Shown here in pieces: positions 45,260 to 56,560 of a stretch of 64,000 bases of DNA (its first letter is position 1; the number at the start of each line of letters is the position of its first letter). Made by a program: the position numbers and the translations under genes. The notes under the pieces were generated by a model. That model was not told the origin of the DNA, did no database searches, and saw nothing but the letters and a program-made list of their open reading frames with translations. Origin of the DNA: Bimuria novae-zelandiae CBS 107.79 (taxonomy: Eukaryota > Ascomycota > Dothideomycetes > Pleosporales > Didymosphaeriaceae); assembly GCA_010015655.1 (NCBI GenBank), contig ML976776.1, positions 1-64,000 on the forward strand. Direction: 5' to 3'.

Positions 45260-46086
45260 TCACATGACGGTGCAGCTGCTGCTCTCATCCTTGTTCGTCT
45301 TGACAGACAATGCGACACGTGCGGCTTCGGTGAAGGCTTCGTTCACACCTCGGTTTTTCATGGCGGAGCATTCTGATATACACTCAGTACGATATCAGTC
45401 ATCCGCAATAGGTGACATACCAAGGTATCGGAGTGCCTTGATTCTTTCTGCGACCTTGAGACCCTCGTCATACTGGATTAGAGGCTTCTCGGGCTGTGTT
45501 TCATCCTCGTCCTCGTCCTTCTTTCGCAGATCACACTTGAGTGCTACCAGGACGAGCTTGACGCCAGGGCAGTTCTCAGCGATCTCCGACACCCACTTCG
45601 ATTCTACGTTCTCGAGCGAGTCGGGCGAGTCCACGCTGAAGCAGAGCATGATGGCGTGGGTGTCATCGTAGCTGAGTGACCGTAACCGGTCGAATTCTTC
45701 TTGGCCAGCCGTGTCCCACAGGCTGAGTTCTACATGTGTGTTGTCGATATAGATGTCGTGTACATAGTTCTCAAAAACGGTGGGTTCGCTATAGGGAGCG
45801 GGGTCAACGCTGGGCGCTAGCGAAGGAGGAGCAGCGCAACTTACTACACCGTAGGGAAGTACCTGGAGCGCGGAGATGTTAGCTGGCATGTTGGCTTTGC
45901 GGCTGCTGCAGCAGGGGTACGTACCCTCTCGTGAACACGTTGAGCAGAGATGTCTTGCCGCAAGCACCGTCGCCGCTATGGAAATTTGTTAGTCGCGCCT
46001 GTCACATCCCTCACTCCCCCTCCACAAGCAACGTACAGGAGCACTAGCTTGCGCTGCACGGACTTTGTTCCACCACAGAGCGGCAT
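45260..46086 (-). CDS. RHO3: Rho3-type small GTPase
   Basis: Ras-superfamily GTPase for polarised growth and exocytosis, anchored at the plasma membrane. Minus-strand exons 46086-46037, 45975-45925, 45862-45845, 45788-45421 and 45372-45260 encode 199 aa. Start MPLCGG is typical of fungal Rho3. The P-loop is GDGACGKTS (residues 18-26, split by intron 1). The effector region YFPTVYEPTVFENYVHDI spans introns 3 and 4's flanks, and DTAGQEEFDRLRSLSY is switch II. LVALKCDLRK and YLECSA are the G4 and G5 boxes. The C-terminal CTVM is a prenylation box. The third exon is only 18 nt (GTACTTCCCTACGGTGTA). All joints keep frame. Other Rho subclasses are less likely because of the VHDI(Y/F)(I/V)DN block. 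Confidence 0.94.
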
Positions 46087-46974
46087 CGCGAATGCCTGGG
46101 GTTGTCGGGGTGATCGATTTGCACCAGCTGGCTAAGGATGGGAGAGCGCTTGCGCAGACGTGGTACCGAGGGTTTGCGGTTGCGGTCGCAGGCGCGAGGG
46201 GGGCCGGACAGCGAGAGTCGCACGAAGAGTCGCGGAGCGTAGGAGGGCGATTAAAGATGTCGAGAGGGCAGAGGCGATGCGCTCTAGAGGCCGGGCTGGA
46301 GTCGCAGTTGGGATGATAGCTAAGATGCGTTAGTGTTGGCGCTGGCGTTCGCCTCTCCACCGCATTCGCCGGGCCGTGGCGCGCTGGACTCAGCACCCAG
46401 ACTGCCGGCTGCCATGCCGATCTGTGCAGGGCAAGGCGGGCGGATGCGAACTTACAGCGACAGCAAGGTAGCGATTGATGTTGCTGCTGGCGACAGGATG
46501 TCGGATGTAGGGATGAAGGGGGTGGTTAAGATGAGGGCAAGACCGCAATATTGGCAATAGCAGATAATGATTGCCAGCACATGCGCGCGTACCTGCTTTC
46601 GCACGTTCAAACCATGGGCACGATTCGCGCAATCTACCGCCGTCTCGCTGTGGCCTGGCAAAACTCTACCATGGTTCCTTTGCACAGCCCTTCTCAACGT
46701 CATTCACTGGACCAAATCTCGGAACGCATGCCAATCTTCTCCCGAACCCCACATGTCTCCGGCTCACACCGTACTTGTTAGCACGATGCACTAGTTGAAA
46801 ACGGCCCGATTGACTCGGTCTTGTCTACCAAGGTACTTCACTCTAGCGTGCACCTGTCATGATGTCGGCAATTGTATTATTCATCCTGGCGACTCTAGAT
46901 GCCTGTTCCTTGTGGCCGACCCTTCAGCACGAGAGCCAGAGGGATGATAGAGCCCGCTAAACGCTCTTCTACTG
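46087..46974. other. upstream region of RHO3
   Basis: About 890 bp between the RHO3 ATG and the Tc1/mariner element. It should contain the RHO3 promoter and leader. There is no recognisable gene; several overlapping short frames appear random. Confidence 0.5.
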
Positions 46975-47132
46975 TACGGAGGTGCCTTTCAAAAGTCCTT
47001 GCCCACCTTGGCGAGCAGGGGTATACGCCACATTCCGAATTCAGAAGCATCTCCGAGCTGACGTGGCCTTTGCTTCTCAAGCTCACAACACTGCTCTATA
47101 CTACTTGCTCTCTAATTGATACAGTCTTTGCT

Positions 47133-48472
47133 ATGCCTCCTCACGATCTTGCTACTCGAGCTTTAATAATTACTCTTAAGGCTACTGGCAAGCCAAATGA
47201 CGAGATCACTAGCCTAACAGGGATTTCAAAGCGGACAATTAACTCAATATTCGCGCGAGCTATTGAACGAGGCTTTGATCCATGCCAGCGGCNNNNNNNN
47301 NNNNNNNNNNNNNNNNNNNNNNNNNNNNNNNNNNNNNNNNNNNNNNNNNNNNNNNNNNNNNNNNNNNNNNNNNNNNNNNNNNNNNNNNNNNNNNNNNNNN
47401 NNNNNNNNNNNNNNNNNNNNNNNNNNNNNNNNNNNNNNNNNNNNNNNNNNNNNNNNNNNNNNNNNNNNNNNNNNNNNNNNNNNNNNNNNNNNNNNNNNNN
47501 NNNNNNNNNNNNNNNNNNNNNNNNNNNNNNNNNNNNNNNNNNNNNNNNNNNNNNNNNNNNNNNNNNNNNNNNNNNNNNNNNNNNNNNNNNNNNNNNNNNN
47601 NNNNNNNNNNNNNNNNNNNNNNNNNNNNNNNNNNNNNNNNNNNNNNNNNNNNNNNNNNNNNNNNNNNNNNNNNNNNNNNNNNNNNNNNNNNNNNNNNNNN
47701 NNNNNNNNNNNNNNNNNNNNNNNNNNNNNNNNNNNNNNNNNNNNNNNNNNNNNNNNNNNNNNNNNNNNNNNNNNNNNNNNNNNNNNNNNNNNNNNNNNNN
47801 NNNNNNNNNNNNNNNNNNNNNNNNNNNNNNNNNNNNNNNNNNNNNNNNNNNNNNNNNNNNNNNNNNNNNNNNNNNNNNNNNNNNNNNNNNNNNNNNNNNN
47901 NNNNNNNNNNNNNNNNNNNNNNNNNNNNNNNNNNNNNNNNNNNNNNNNNNNNNNNNNNNNNNNNNNNNNNNNNNNNNNNNNNNNNNNNNNNNNNNNNNNN
48001 NNNNNNNNNNNNNNNNNNNNNNNNNNNNNNNNNNNNNNNNNNNNNNNNNNNNNNNNNNNNNNGGTACCAGACGTCTGTGCTACTTCCAAAGCTAATACCT
48101 TTTGCAAAGGTGTGCAAAATAGAGCGGCCAGACACTGTTGTACAAGAAGATAAAGCGCCCTCTCATGATCATCATGTCCAGAGCTATATATATAGCATCC
48201 ATGATGTTACAAAGTTGCTCTGGTGTGGCAACTCTCCTGACCTAAACGCTATTGAGCCTTGCTGGCCATGGATGAAGAGAGCTACTACAAAGAAAGGCGC
48301 GCCAAAGAGTAGAGCAGAGGCTGTCCGTGCATGGGAGCAGTGCTGGCGAGATCTACCTCAGGAGAAGATACAGGCTTGGATTGAGCGTATTCCTGTCCAT
48401 ATAAAGAAGATCATTGAGCTAGAAGGGGGCAACGAGTACAAGGAGGGCAGGAATCTCCATAGACTTAGATAA
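47133..48472 (+). CDS. Tc1-like DD34E transposase (middle missing in assembly gap)
   Basis: N-terminal part from ATG 47133: MPPHDLATRALIITLKATGK followed by DEITSLTGISKRTINSIFAR, a helix-turn-helix DNA-binding domain. After the N run the C-terminal catalytic part is VVQEDKAPSHDHHV, with the second Asp in EDKAPSH, and WCGNSPDLNAIEPCWPWMKR, with Glu 34 residues later (DD34E, the Tc1 spacing; DDE_3 family). The stop is at 48470-48472. No stop is seen in the visible parts, so the enzyme may be intact; the frame across the gap cannot be checked. It would move the element by cut-and-paste at TA. Confidence 0.85.
47293..48062. other. assembly gap (770 N)
   Basis: Run of 770 unknown bases inside the Tc1/mariner element. 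It probably marks a scaffold join within a multi-copy repeat; its length may be estimated. Confidence 0.99.
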
Positions 48473-48554
48473 TCGGACATATGTCTAAATTCGGAATGTG
48501 GCGTATACCCCTGCTCGCCAAGGTGGGCAAGGACTTTTGAAAGGCACCTCCGTA

Positions 48555-49166
48555 CTTCTCGCGTAGAGCTGGAGGTAGGGCTACAGGGCCAGTGTTAATA
48601 GCTAGTGTATTACCCCTGGATAAGTAATACAAAACTCAACCTGTAGCTTTTATGCAAGAGTGCTCTATCCACTGCAGTACAATCCACTGGAGACCGGAGA
48701 GAATTGGACGGGACATGTCGGGCTCTATAGCACCTGTTGTCAAAGGATGATGGCAAAATCATAATTCAAAATCGTCGTGGATCTTCGCTTGTTTGTTTCC
48801 AGGTTGATGTACCTCGTGCAGTATACCCCCAGAACTCTGGTCAAGCCCCTAGAGACCTTCTATGTGTAGCGAATACAAACGACTGACCTGGCGATTGTAG
48901 CCCAAGCCCTCGTCACCGTGCAAGTCAGACTTTGACTTTGCGTGAAAGTCGCACGAGAGAGTTGCGGCGAGAGCTAGAGCCCCTCCATCGCTTATTAAGG
49001 TGGGGCGCGACGATCGCCTACCCGTACAAGGCAACCGCGCCCGCGAAGCTGTATCTCACTACACCACTAAACCACTCCGCACGCGCTTCTTGAACCTCAA
49101 TCACGCCTTGAGTGCGCCCCAAGCTGTCCCCACCTTCGCACACCTTGCCATCTATCTCCCGCCACT
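48555..49166. other. upstream region of CSN2
   Basis: About 610 bp between the mariner element and the CSN2 start codon. The 3' part (about 48990-49166) is a GC-balanced, C-rich leader-like sequence. The mariner insertion lies roughly 600 bp upstream of the ATG and could affect the promoter. Nothing else was recognised. Confidence 0.5.
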
Positions 49167-50899
49167 ATGTCCGACGACGATGATTTCATGCAGGACTCGG
49201 AGGAAGAGTATGTATAACAAACAACGTCGACACATCCCGACTAAGAATTGGAAGGTACGATTTCGAATACGAGGATGACGACGAGGAGCAGAGCGGCGAC
49301 GTCGATATCGAGAACAAATATTACAACGCGAAGCAATTGAAAGGCGACGAACCCGAGGCGGCCATCGACGAGTTCTTGGGGATACCTGCGCTGGAGGAAG
49401 AGAAGGGCGAATGGTACGCTACGGCGGAATCTATGAGAGAGCTGGTCTGACCGGGTACAGGGGTTTCAAAGGCTTCAAGCAAGCGATCAAGCTCGAGTTC
49501 AGGCTTGCTCGCTATGATCAGGTCAGTCCGTACAGTGTGACTGCCAATCGCAGATCTAATGAACGCTTAGGCTGTGGAGCACTACAAGGAGCTTCTCACC
49601 TACGTCAAATCCGCCGTCACGCGCAACTACTCAGAGAAATCCATCAATAACATGCTAGACTTCATCGAGAAGGCTGCCGAGGACCCAGAGGCGTATCGCT
49701 GCATGGAAAAGTTCTATGCTCTCACGCTTGACACATTCCAGAGCACCAACAATGAGCGGCTCTGGTTAAAGACGAATATCAAGCTGGCGCGGCTGTGGTT
49801 GGAGCGGAAGGAGTACCGACAGTTGACCGAGAAAGTACGCGAGTTACACAAGGCATGCCAGAAAGAAGACGGAACAGACGATCCAAGCAAGGGCACCTAC
49901 TCTCTGGAGGTCTACTCTCTGGAGATCCTCATGTATGCTGATACACGGAATAACAAGCGCATGAAGGTTCGTTTCATCGCTAGTATCACACCATTCTGTA
50001 CTTTCATCTAACTACCTGATAGGCTCTCTACCAACGAGCACTCAAGGTTAAATCAGCCGTGCCACATCCCAAGATTATGGGAATTATTCGCGAATGCGGT
50101 GGCAAAATGCATATGAGCGAAGGTAAGGCGAAACCCGCAAGTAAATTGCGATGACTAATTCGAGGCAGAGAACTGGAAGGGGGCGCAGAGTGACTTTTTC
50201 GAGAGCTTCCGAAACTACGATGAGGCTGGTTCGCTCCAGCGAATCCAAGTGCTAAAGTACCTGGTGCTTGCGACCATGCTGTCGGGATCGAACATTAATC
50301 CCTTCGATTCCCAAGAGACCAAGCCGTATCAGAACGACCCTCGTATTTCCACCATGACGGACCTGGTCAATGCTTATCAGCGCGAGGACATCCATGAGTA
50401 CGAGAAGATCTTGAAGAACAACCAAGACCTGCTCAAAGATCCCTTCATTGCTGAGAACATTGACGAGGTTACACGCAATGTGAGGACCAAGGCCGTGGTT
50501 AAGCTCGTTGCTCCTTACACTCGGTTCACGCTTGCGTTCATCTCGAAACAGCTCAAGATCTCCCTCCCTGAGGTCCAGGATATAGTTGGTTTCCTGATCG
50601 TTGACAAAAGCCTCCGCGGCAAGATCAACCAGCAGACCGGTACGGTGGAGATCGAAAGTAGCACCGACATGGATCGGGTACAAGCGATGGAAGAGTGGAG
50701 TGCAGCCATTGGATCTCTGTGGGCCACGGTCTTGAATGACGGAGAGGGGTTCAAGTCGGACGACGGCGGTTCGCAGTATGCACAGAGTGGCAGTGGACCA
50801 ATGGCACCACAGAGCCTCAATGGCGTAGGAACCAAACATGGACGTGGACCAAAAGGCAAAGGTCCGGGACGAGTAGGGGGCATGGGCAGTAAAGGATGA
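49167..50899 (+). CDS. CSN2: COP9 signalosome subunit 2 (PCI-domain protein)
   Basis: Subunit of the COP9 signalosome, which removes NEDD8 from cullins; CSN2 contacts the cullin-RBX complex. Exons 49167-49207, 49255-49413, 49461-49521, 49571-49966, 50023-50122 and 50169-50899 join to 495 aa, normal for the family. It starts [20 protein letters not shown] (acidic, conserved). The TPR-like helical body includes [40 protein letters not shown] and [20 protein letters not shown]. The PCI domain spans about residues 310-440 ([32 protein letters not shown]). A Gly-rich tail ends [12 protein letters not shown]. All introns are 46-56 nt. The Aspergillus counterpart is csnB. Confidence 0.96.
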
Positions 50900-52395
50900 C
50901 CTGCAGATAGCGTCTGCGGGCCATCCGCAAGTAACCAATGACTGGGGATTCGGAAAGATGCCACGGGACCTTGCGGTACCAAGACACCGTTACGGAGGCT
51001 TTTTTGACCTGATAGATTGAAACATGCTGCCCAGGAGAAGAGAGCACGGTTGGTCACGCATGTAACACAGAGAGGGGTTTCCTTTTCGAACAAGCGACGG
51101 CGCTCCGAGGCGGAGAAGTTCGGGACTCAGTGTCTCACAACAGATCACCCGTAGCAGCAGAAACCGATTGCGCGTACGTCCGGCCTCTTCTGCCATGGTA
51201 CCCCGCTCGTTGTTTGTGATGCATTGTGAAAGAATTTCTGGTGCCGGTGATGTCGCTTCCACGCCGCAAACCGCAATTCAGGTTTGCGGTATTGTATGCA
51301 AAGACGATGACTCGGGGAAGCGGCAAGTCCTGCCTCTGATCACAAGCCAGCCCACGCCATACAATCCTTCTTGGCCGACCTCGGTTGCAGCGTGGGGGGA
51401 GTCTACGTACGAAAGTGCGACCGTCAAGCATTCCTTTTTATTGCCGCGTCGCGCCATTGAGGTCAACGAATCGCGCATTGCAACAGCCGTTGGGCAGAGT
51501 CAAGTAAACGCGAGGCGTTCCGCCTGGATGCGATTCCTTTGAGAGGTAGCTCTTGCTCGCACTCCACGAAATTCCATGTTCCTCTTGCGCCGCCATTCAC
51601 TGTGCGTCACGGGTGCCTTCTCCTGCGGGTGCGGACGGCGGCGTGTTGCCCCGGACCACTTGCGGCCCTGTGTCCCATTCAGGATGTGTATGGATGGCGG
51701 AGAGAGTCAGTGAGGTCGCTCCGTCGTATAGCTTCCAGTCGTCAGACTGCTAATACCCGCGATCGCATCTCGATGTCGGGATTGCTTGCGTGCTTGTAAA
51801 AGACCGATCATGGCAGCCACTTGTGTATTTCTTTTTTGCTCGACGAGACCCAGGCGCTGCCCGCCCGTGGGGACAGGAATGACCCGGTTCTTGTACTCAT
51901 CCCTATCCGCCCGGTTTCACATCAGCAGCCCATTTTCTGCCATTTGCATGAGGCGTCTTCTTAGATCGATACAGCGGTTCTCTAAGCTCGTTGTACAACC
52001 TACACAAGCCCTCGCTGCAAGCCCTTGATCATTCTTGTGCCTGGCATCAGAGATTCGAACGGCACCCCCCCAGCCCCGTAGATCGCAGTTTCTTGATATA
52101 TTGGGGCTGCCCCTGAAAGGTAGGGTTGCACCACAACGACGGCTCCAGCCTTCGGCCGCGGCATCTGCACCTACTAAAGAGACAGAGTCCCCAGAGGGAG
52201 CTCGTGGACAAGCTAGCCATTGCTGTGTTGCCGAGGGACGCTGTGGAAGTGCAGCATCCAGTTGCCCGCCGCTGGCCCCGTCACGCTCAAACCCAGGGCC
52301 GCTCTCCCGTCGCCGCCAGCAGAGAACCCCTCCATCCCGCCCGCGACGAGCGCATCGAAAGTACACTCGCAGTACTCGCGGAAGATTTCTTCGAC
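50900..52395. other. intergenic region between CSN2 and otubain gene
   Basis: 1.5 kb of ordinary composition. It should include the CSN2 3' end and a long otubain upstream region. Several short frames exist on both strands, none with a recognisable domain. A stretch around 52045-52070 superficially resembles a tRNA T-arm but does not fold (see rejected list). Confidence 0.5.
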
Positions 52396-54213
52396 ATGGT
52401 CATGGCGATGCCGGGGGTTGGATATTATGGCCACGCTCCGGGGCACTACCACGAATCAGCAGTCACGTTTGGCGCGCCGCACCTGCCTTTCCGCGCGCCG
52501 GAGCTAGCCTCCGCCCGCTACCAGCAACACCCACACGCGGACCCGTTCAACTACACATCGTCGGCCAGGATGTCAGACCCCGCGTTCCTGACCCCCGAAG
52601 AGGAGTTTGCCCAGCTGCAGAAGTTGAGCAACGAGTATGAGCCCGAGACTACGGTGAGTAGCGATGCCAACGCCGCCCGCATGGGGCGCGCTGACCATTG
52701 CAGGGCCCGCTCGTCGGCGACCGTCAGAGCAGCGCTGCCATCGCGATTGAGTACGCGAATGCAGACCCCGTCTACCGAGTCAAGACGGCCGCCTTGCCCG
52801 CCAAGTATGCCTTCTTCCGCACGTGTAGAGGCGACGGGCACTGCGGTTGGCGAGGTAAGTTCCATCGCGACTCCAGCGTGACCAGTTTGTATTGACCAAC
52901 GCTCCCAGCAATCGCATTTGGCTACTTTGAGGCCCTGCTGCACGTGGGCGATGTCACCAAGTTTGAAGTAGAGGAGGCTCGTCTGATTTCCATGAACAAT
53001 CTGCTCAATCTTGCCGGGCACCATGAAGACCTCTACATCGACTTCGCCGAAGAGGCATATGATCTGCTTCGCAAACTCGCTGGTTCGCTGCAGGTGGGTA
53101 ATGGCGCTGGCCTCCTTCTCGAAGCCTTCAACGACTACAGCATCTCGATGAGCATCATCACGTACGTCAAGGTATGCAACTCTCAAGACTGATACATGTA
53201 CCTCTCTGACCAAGAAAGTTGCTCGCAAGCTCCTGGATCCAGTCTCGGGCCAACGAGTATCAGCACTACATCTCCACCGACTTGAAAAGCTATTGTTCGC
53301 AGAACATCGAGGCTGCCAACTGTGAGATTGACGACGTTGGCGTGGCAGCTCTTTCAACAGCCCTCCTCAAGCCAGCCGGTATCGGCCTGGAAATCCTGTA
53401 CCTAGACCGCTCCGTCGGTGAAGAGGCCAACGTGCATGAATTCTCGCAGCCGATGAACTTCAACGGTTTGATACCGATGATTCGATTGCTTTACCGACCT
53501 GGTCACTACGACATCTTGTACAAGGCTGAAGACCTGCCTGCACCACCGCAGCCAGCACCCATACATGTGGCCCTTGCCTACAACAACCAGCACAACTTCG
53601 AAGCTACCACACCTGACGCCAACCTACTGTCCATGATACCGGGAATGTACTCGCACAACCGGTTCCAAGATATGGATCAGAGCTTTGGACAGCGGTGGTC
53701 TCCAACCTCGTATGATTTCGATTCAATACCGGCTCCACAGCCCCAGATCACCCCCGTGCAGTCGTATGCACCAGCCCCGATAGCACCTGTATCGGCATCT
53801 CACCAAGATTACATGTCTCCTGTGCACGCTAGCCCGATGAGCCACCAAAGTCCGGCTAGCCATCACAGCCTTCAGATGGAACAACCGCCTGTGCAGCTTC
53901 CATTTCATCCCGCACCACCGCCACCAGTCAGCATCGACAGAGCCCCCATCGCGATTGAGCGAGAAGGTCCTTTCAGGCCGTCCATGTACGAATTTGAGCC
54001 AGGCTATGGTGCAGGCGAGGTAATGCCTTTCCAGACAAGCCAATTCCGCGAGTAAGCCTGTCTTTGCCAGACCTTTTCTGTCAATGTATTGACTGTCATA
54101 GTTCGCATTACAACACGTGCCACTTCAGGAACCCGTCGTTCCAGCCTGAAGAGTGGTCACCTCACCAATACCGAACAGGCAACAAAGGAAGGCACAAGTC
54201 TACCTCACAGTAA
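52396..54213 (+). CDS. otubain-type deubiquitinase (peptidase C65, OTU fold)
   Basis: Cysteine protease that removes ubiquitin from conjugates. Exons 52396-52653, 52704-52854, 52909-53171, 53219-54051 and 54102-54213 give 538 aa. The catalytic region contains CRGDGHCGWRA with Asp130 and Cys133, and His320 in LLYRPGHYDILYK. Between them are FGYFEALLHVGDV and IQSRANEYQHYI. Residues about 330-500 are a Pro/Gln/His-rich disordered extension. The last exon, joined through a GTAAGC donor at 54052, adds SHYNTCHFRNPSFQPEEWSP, a conserved fungal otubain end. Without that splice the protein would stop two residues later at 54053-54055. The start at 52396 (MVMAMPG) is the first ATG after an upstream open but unconserved stretch; 52402 is an alternative. 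Confidence 0.9.
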
Positions 54214-56560
54214 CGCGGCTTTCCATAGAACACTACTTTCAGTCATCACGTCCCGGAGGTCAATTCCACCATTTCAGCGACTAGCACCGGCGTTCATCCA
54301 GCACTACTTGCTTTCACTACTTGCATCATTTCCTGACCTGCATGGCCTTATCTTACCATGACTCACGACGATACCATTGTTAATCAAGTTTCGGGTCTGT
54401 TCTCATAGCAAAATTCAATCGGCATTTATCTTTCACTTTCGGTTTCCTTGGTCTGGGCGGATGTCTGCTACAACCTCGTACCAGATTGCAAGAAACCTCC
54501 CGCGAGGATGATGAAGTTACGACCAAAGACTATCAACCCCCGCGGGTGCCCTTTTGAGCATACATACGTATCGGTTACTTCCGACTAGGAGGTACCAGTC
54601 GTCGCCCCTTTGTTTAATCACCATCATTTTTTACACCTGGACAAATATTCGGTATGCGCAGTCTTTCTGGCTTTCATAAGCTTGCCACGCCCAGTCGCTG
54701 CTCGTGCTACGCTGGAGGCTTGGAGTTCGTATTGATGTCTCGGGGCTCGCCCCAAGATCATTAGGTTACCCAGCTTTTGCGAGTACCACGAGCTCCGACC
54801 CCTTCACCGATTCCTAGCGAACACACGCAACCACATATGAGACCCGCCACGATTTTCCTTAACCCTCCTCGAAGAATACGCAGAATTTGTAATGCGCGCT
54901 ACACGCGCCTCGGATACGGCCGGCCGGAACGAACCAGACGGACGAGCTAGGAGCACGATGGCGAGACATTGTCGGGTATCGCAAGGCTAGTGCTCGTGGT
55001 CACGCAGAGCGGCTTGTCGACGTCAGTCGCCAATCGCCGCTGGTCAAGGGAGCATCGATTGGAGCTCCGCCCATGCACGCACACACGCAGCAAGCTTAGA
55101 TAGAAAACTAGAGAGCTGCCGTCAAAATCACAAAATCACATTGAAGTAGCTTGGTACGAGGAGTTCGCCACCCACCTGCCCACCACCCACGCACCCATGG
55201 CAGTGAAGTGAAAGTGTCTGAGATGTTCACCCCGTGTCTTAGAGCTCGAGCTGTGCGCCCAGATCGATGATTACATTACACTAGGTAGGGTAGGCAGAGC
55301 AAGCATACGTCTAGCCCACGAATTTTCGCCCGGAGGTACGTTTCGTTTGGGACGCTTGTGTGCGCTGCTGAATCGTCACAAGGCTGGTAGAGTAGGCACG
55401 GCAGCGCGCAGCAGTTCGCGCATCGCCAGCGGTGAACGGGAAAAAGGTTAATTCGTGAGGCACGTTGCCGCAGCGCCGAATGACTCGAGACGAGACGCGC
55501 AGGTACTGTGCAGCCAGAGACGAGGATACGGGAAAAAGCAAAAGTGAAGGTAGAGTGCGTATGTGCCGTCACTCGCAGGGAGGGGTGGAGCATGTGTGCG
55601 CGAGCGAGCGGGAAAGGCCGCTGTATGCACGGAAGATTCCATGGCAAGGTAGTTTATTCACCGTCTTTTTGATTTGGTGTAGAGTCGTCATGGACAAGTA
55701 CTAGGCATCTGCTTTCGTTCGCTCAAACTAGCCGCGTTTTACGCGCGCGATCTACATGTCTCCATCGCCAGCACGTCTCGATGATGAAGCGATGAAGCCG
55801 TACGAAACGGTCACCGGCTCACCGCTCCCTTGCGTCTCTACGACTTGATTCTATCGACTTCCCTCCCGAGCCACATCAGCATGCCATACTTGCACGACTG
55901 TCCCCCCCGGTGTCGGTCGCACGGCATCGGCGCCCATCAGCGCCGTCGTCAGCACCGCGCTGCTCAGCAGATCACGCCGCGCGCGCGTCGCCATGGAAGC
56001 CCCAGGGCACCGCATGACGGGCGTCTGGTTCGTCAAGCGTCGCACGCCTCCACGACAGCGCTACCCCGCTTTCCCTGTACCTCCTCGTGGCGTACTCGTC
56101 CTCCACTCGGAATCTTCCCTCCCTAGGGCGAGCAGGCGGGTGGGTGCCGAGACGACTCCGGCGGCGACGGCGGCGGCGGATCGCCTGGGCTACACATGGG
56201 GAAGCTGAGAATCGGGGAATGAGGCGAGGAAGCTCGGGCGCTGAGGTTGCGTGCAAGCGGCGTATCGCTGGGGACGCGGGCGACAGAGAGGCGTCGTCTG
56301 TGGTAATTGAAGCCGGAGCCGGGTTTCAAGCTGCATGACATGACTAACGGAGATGCTTCGAGAGCTTCTGCGCACCCCTTCGCTTGCCCGTGTCCCGTGC
56401 GCGCTCTGTGGTACTCAGTACAGCCGGGACGCTTCGAAGGTGCTGCGCTGCACAGCGGCGACGCCGGGGCCGAGCGTCTGCTACGATGGTATGAGCAGGA
56501 TGTTCGTACCGCGCCACGGGGGACCGAGCGTGCGAGGAGTGACTCGTTGGCGGGGCAGGC
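54214..56560. other. intergenic region, no recognised gene
   Basis: 2.3 kb between the converging otubain and IPI3 genes. Composition is normal and 55800-56500 is GC-rich. Frames there (for example 55972-56256 minus, 56307-56699 plus) are Arg/Pro-rich shadows without domains, partly overlapping the end of IPI3. No repeat or RNA gene recognised. Confidence 0.5.

Larger units (their letters stand above)
46977..48552 (+). mobile_element. Tc1/mariner DNA transposon with 65-bp TIRs (contains assembly gap)
   Basis: Bounded by TA at 46975-46976 and 48553-48554. Perfect 65-bp terminal inverted repeats lie at 46977-47041 and 48488-48552 (outer end CGGAGGTGCCTTTCAAAAGT, inner end CACATTCCGAATT). The interior encodes a Tc1-type transposase on the plus strand and shows no RIP-like decay. 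A 770-base run of N (47293-48062) replaces the middle, so the total length of 1576 bp is an estimate. Perfect TIR identity suggests recent insertion. Confidence 0.92.

Noticed and set aside
46899..48153. Long open frames on both strands spanning the N run
   Set aside because: They are artefacts of reading N as open sequence. Only the transposase frame before (47133) and after (to 48472) the gap has family motifs.
52045..52140. tRNA-like text on the minus strand (GTTCGAATC with a possible acceptor end)
   Set aside because: The bases flanking the TTCGAAT loop do not pair into a T-stem, and no D-arm or anticodon arm could be built. Probably coincidence.
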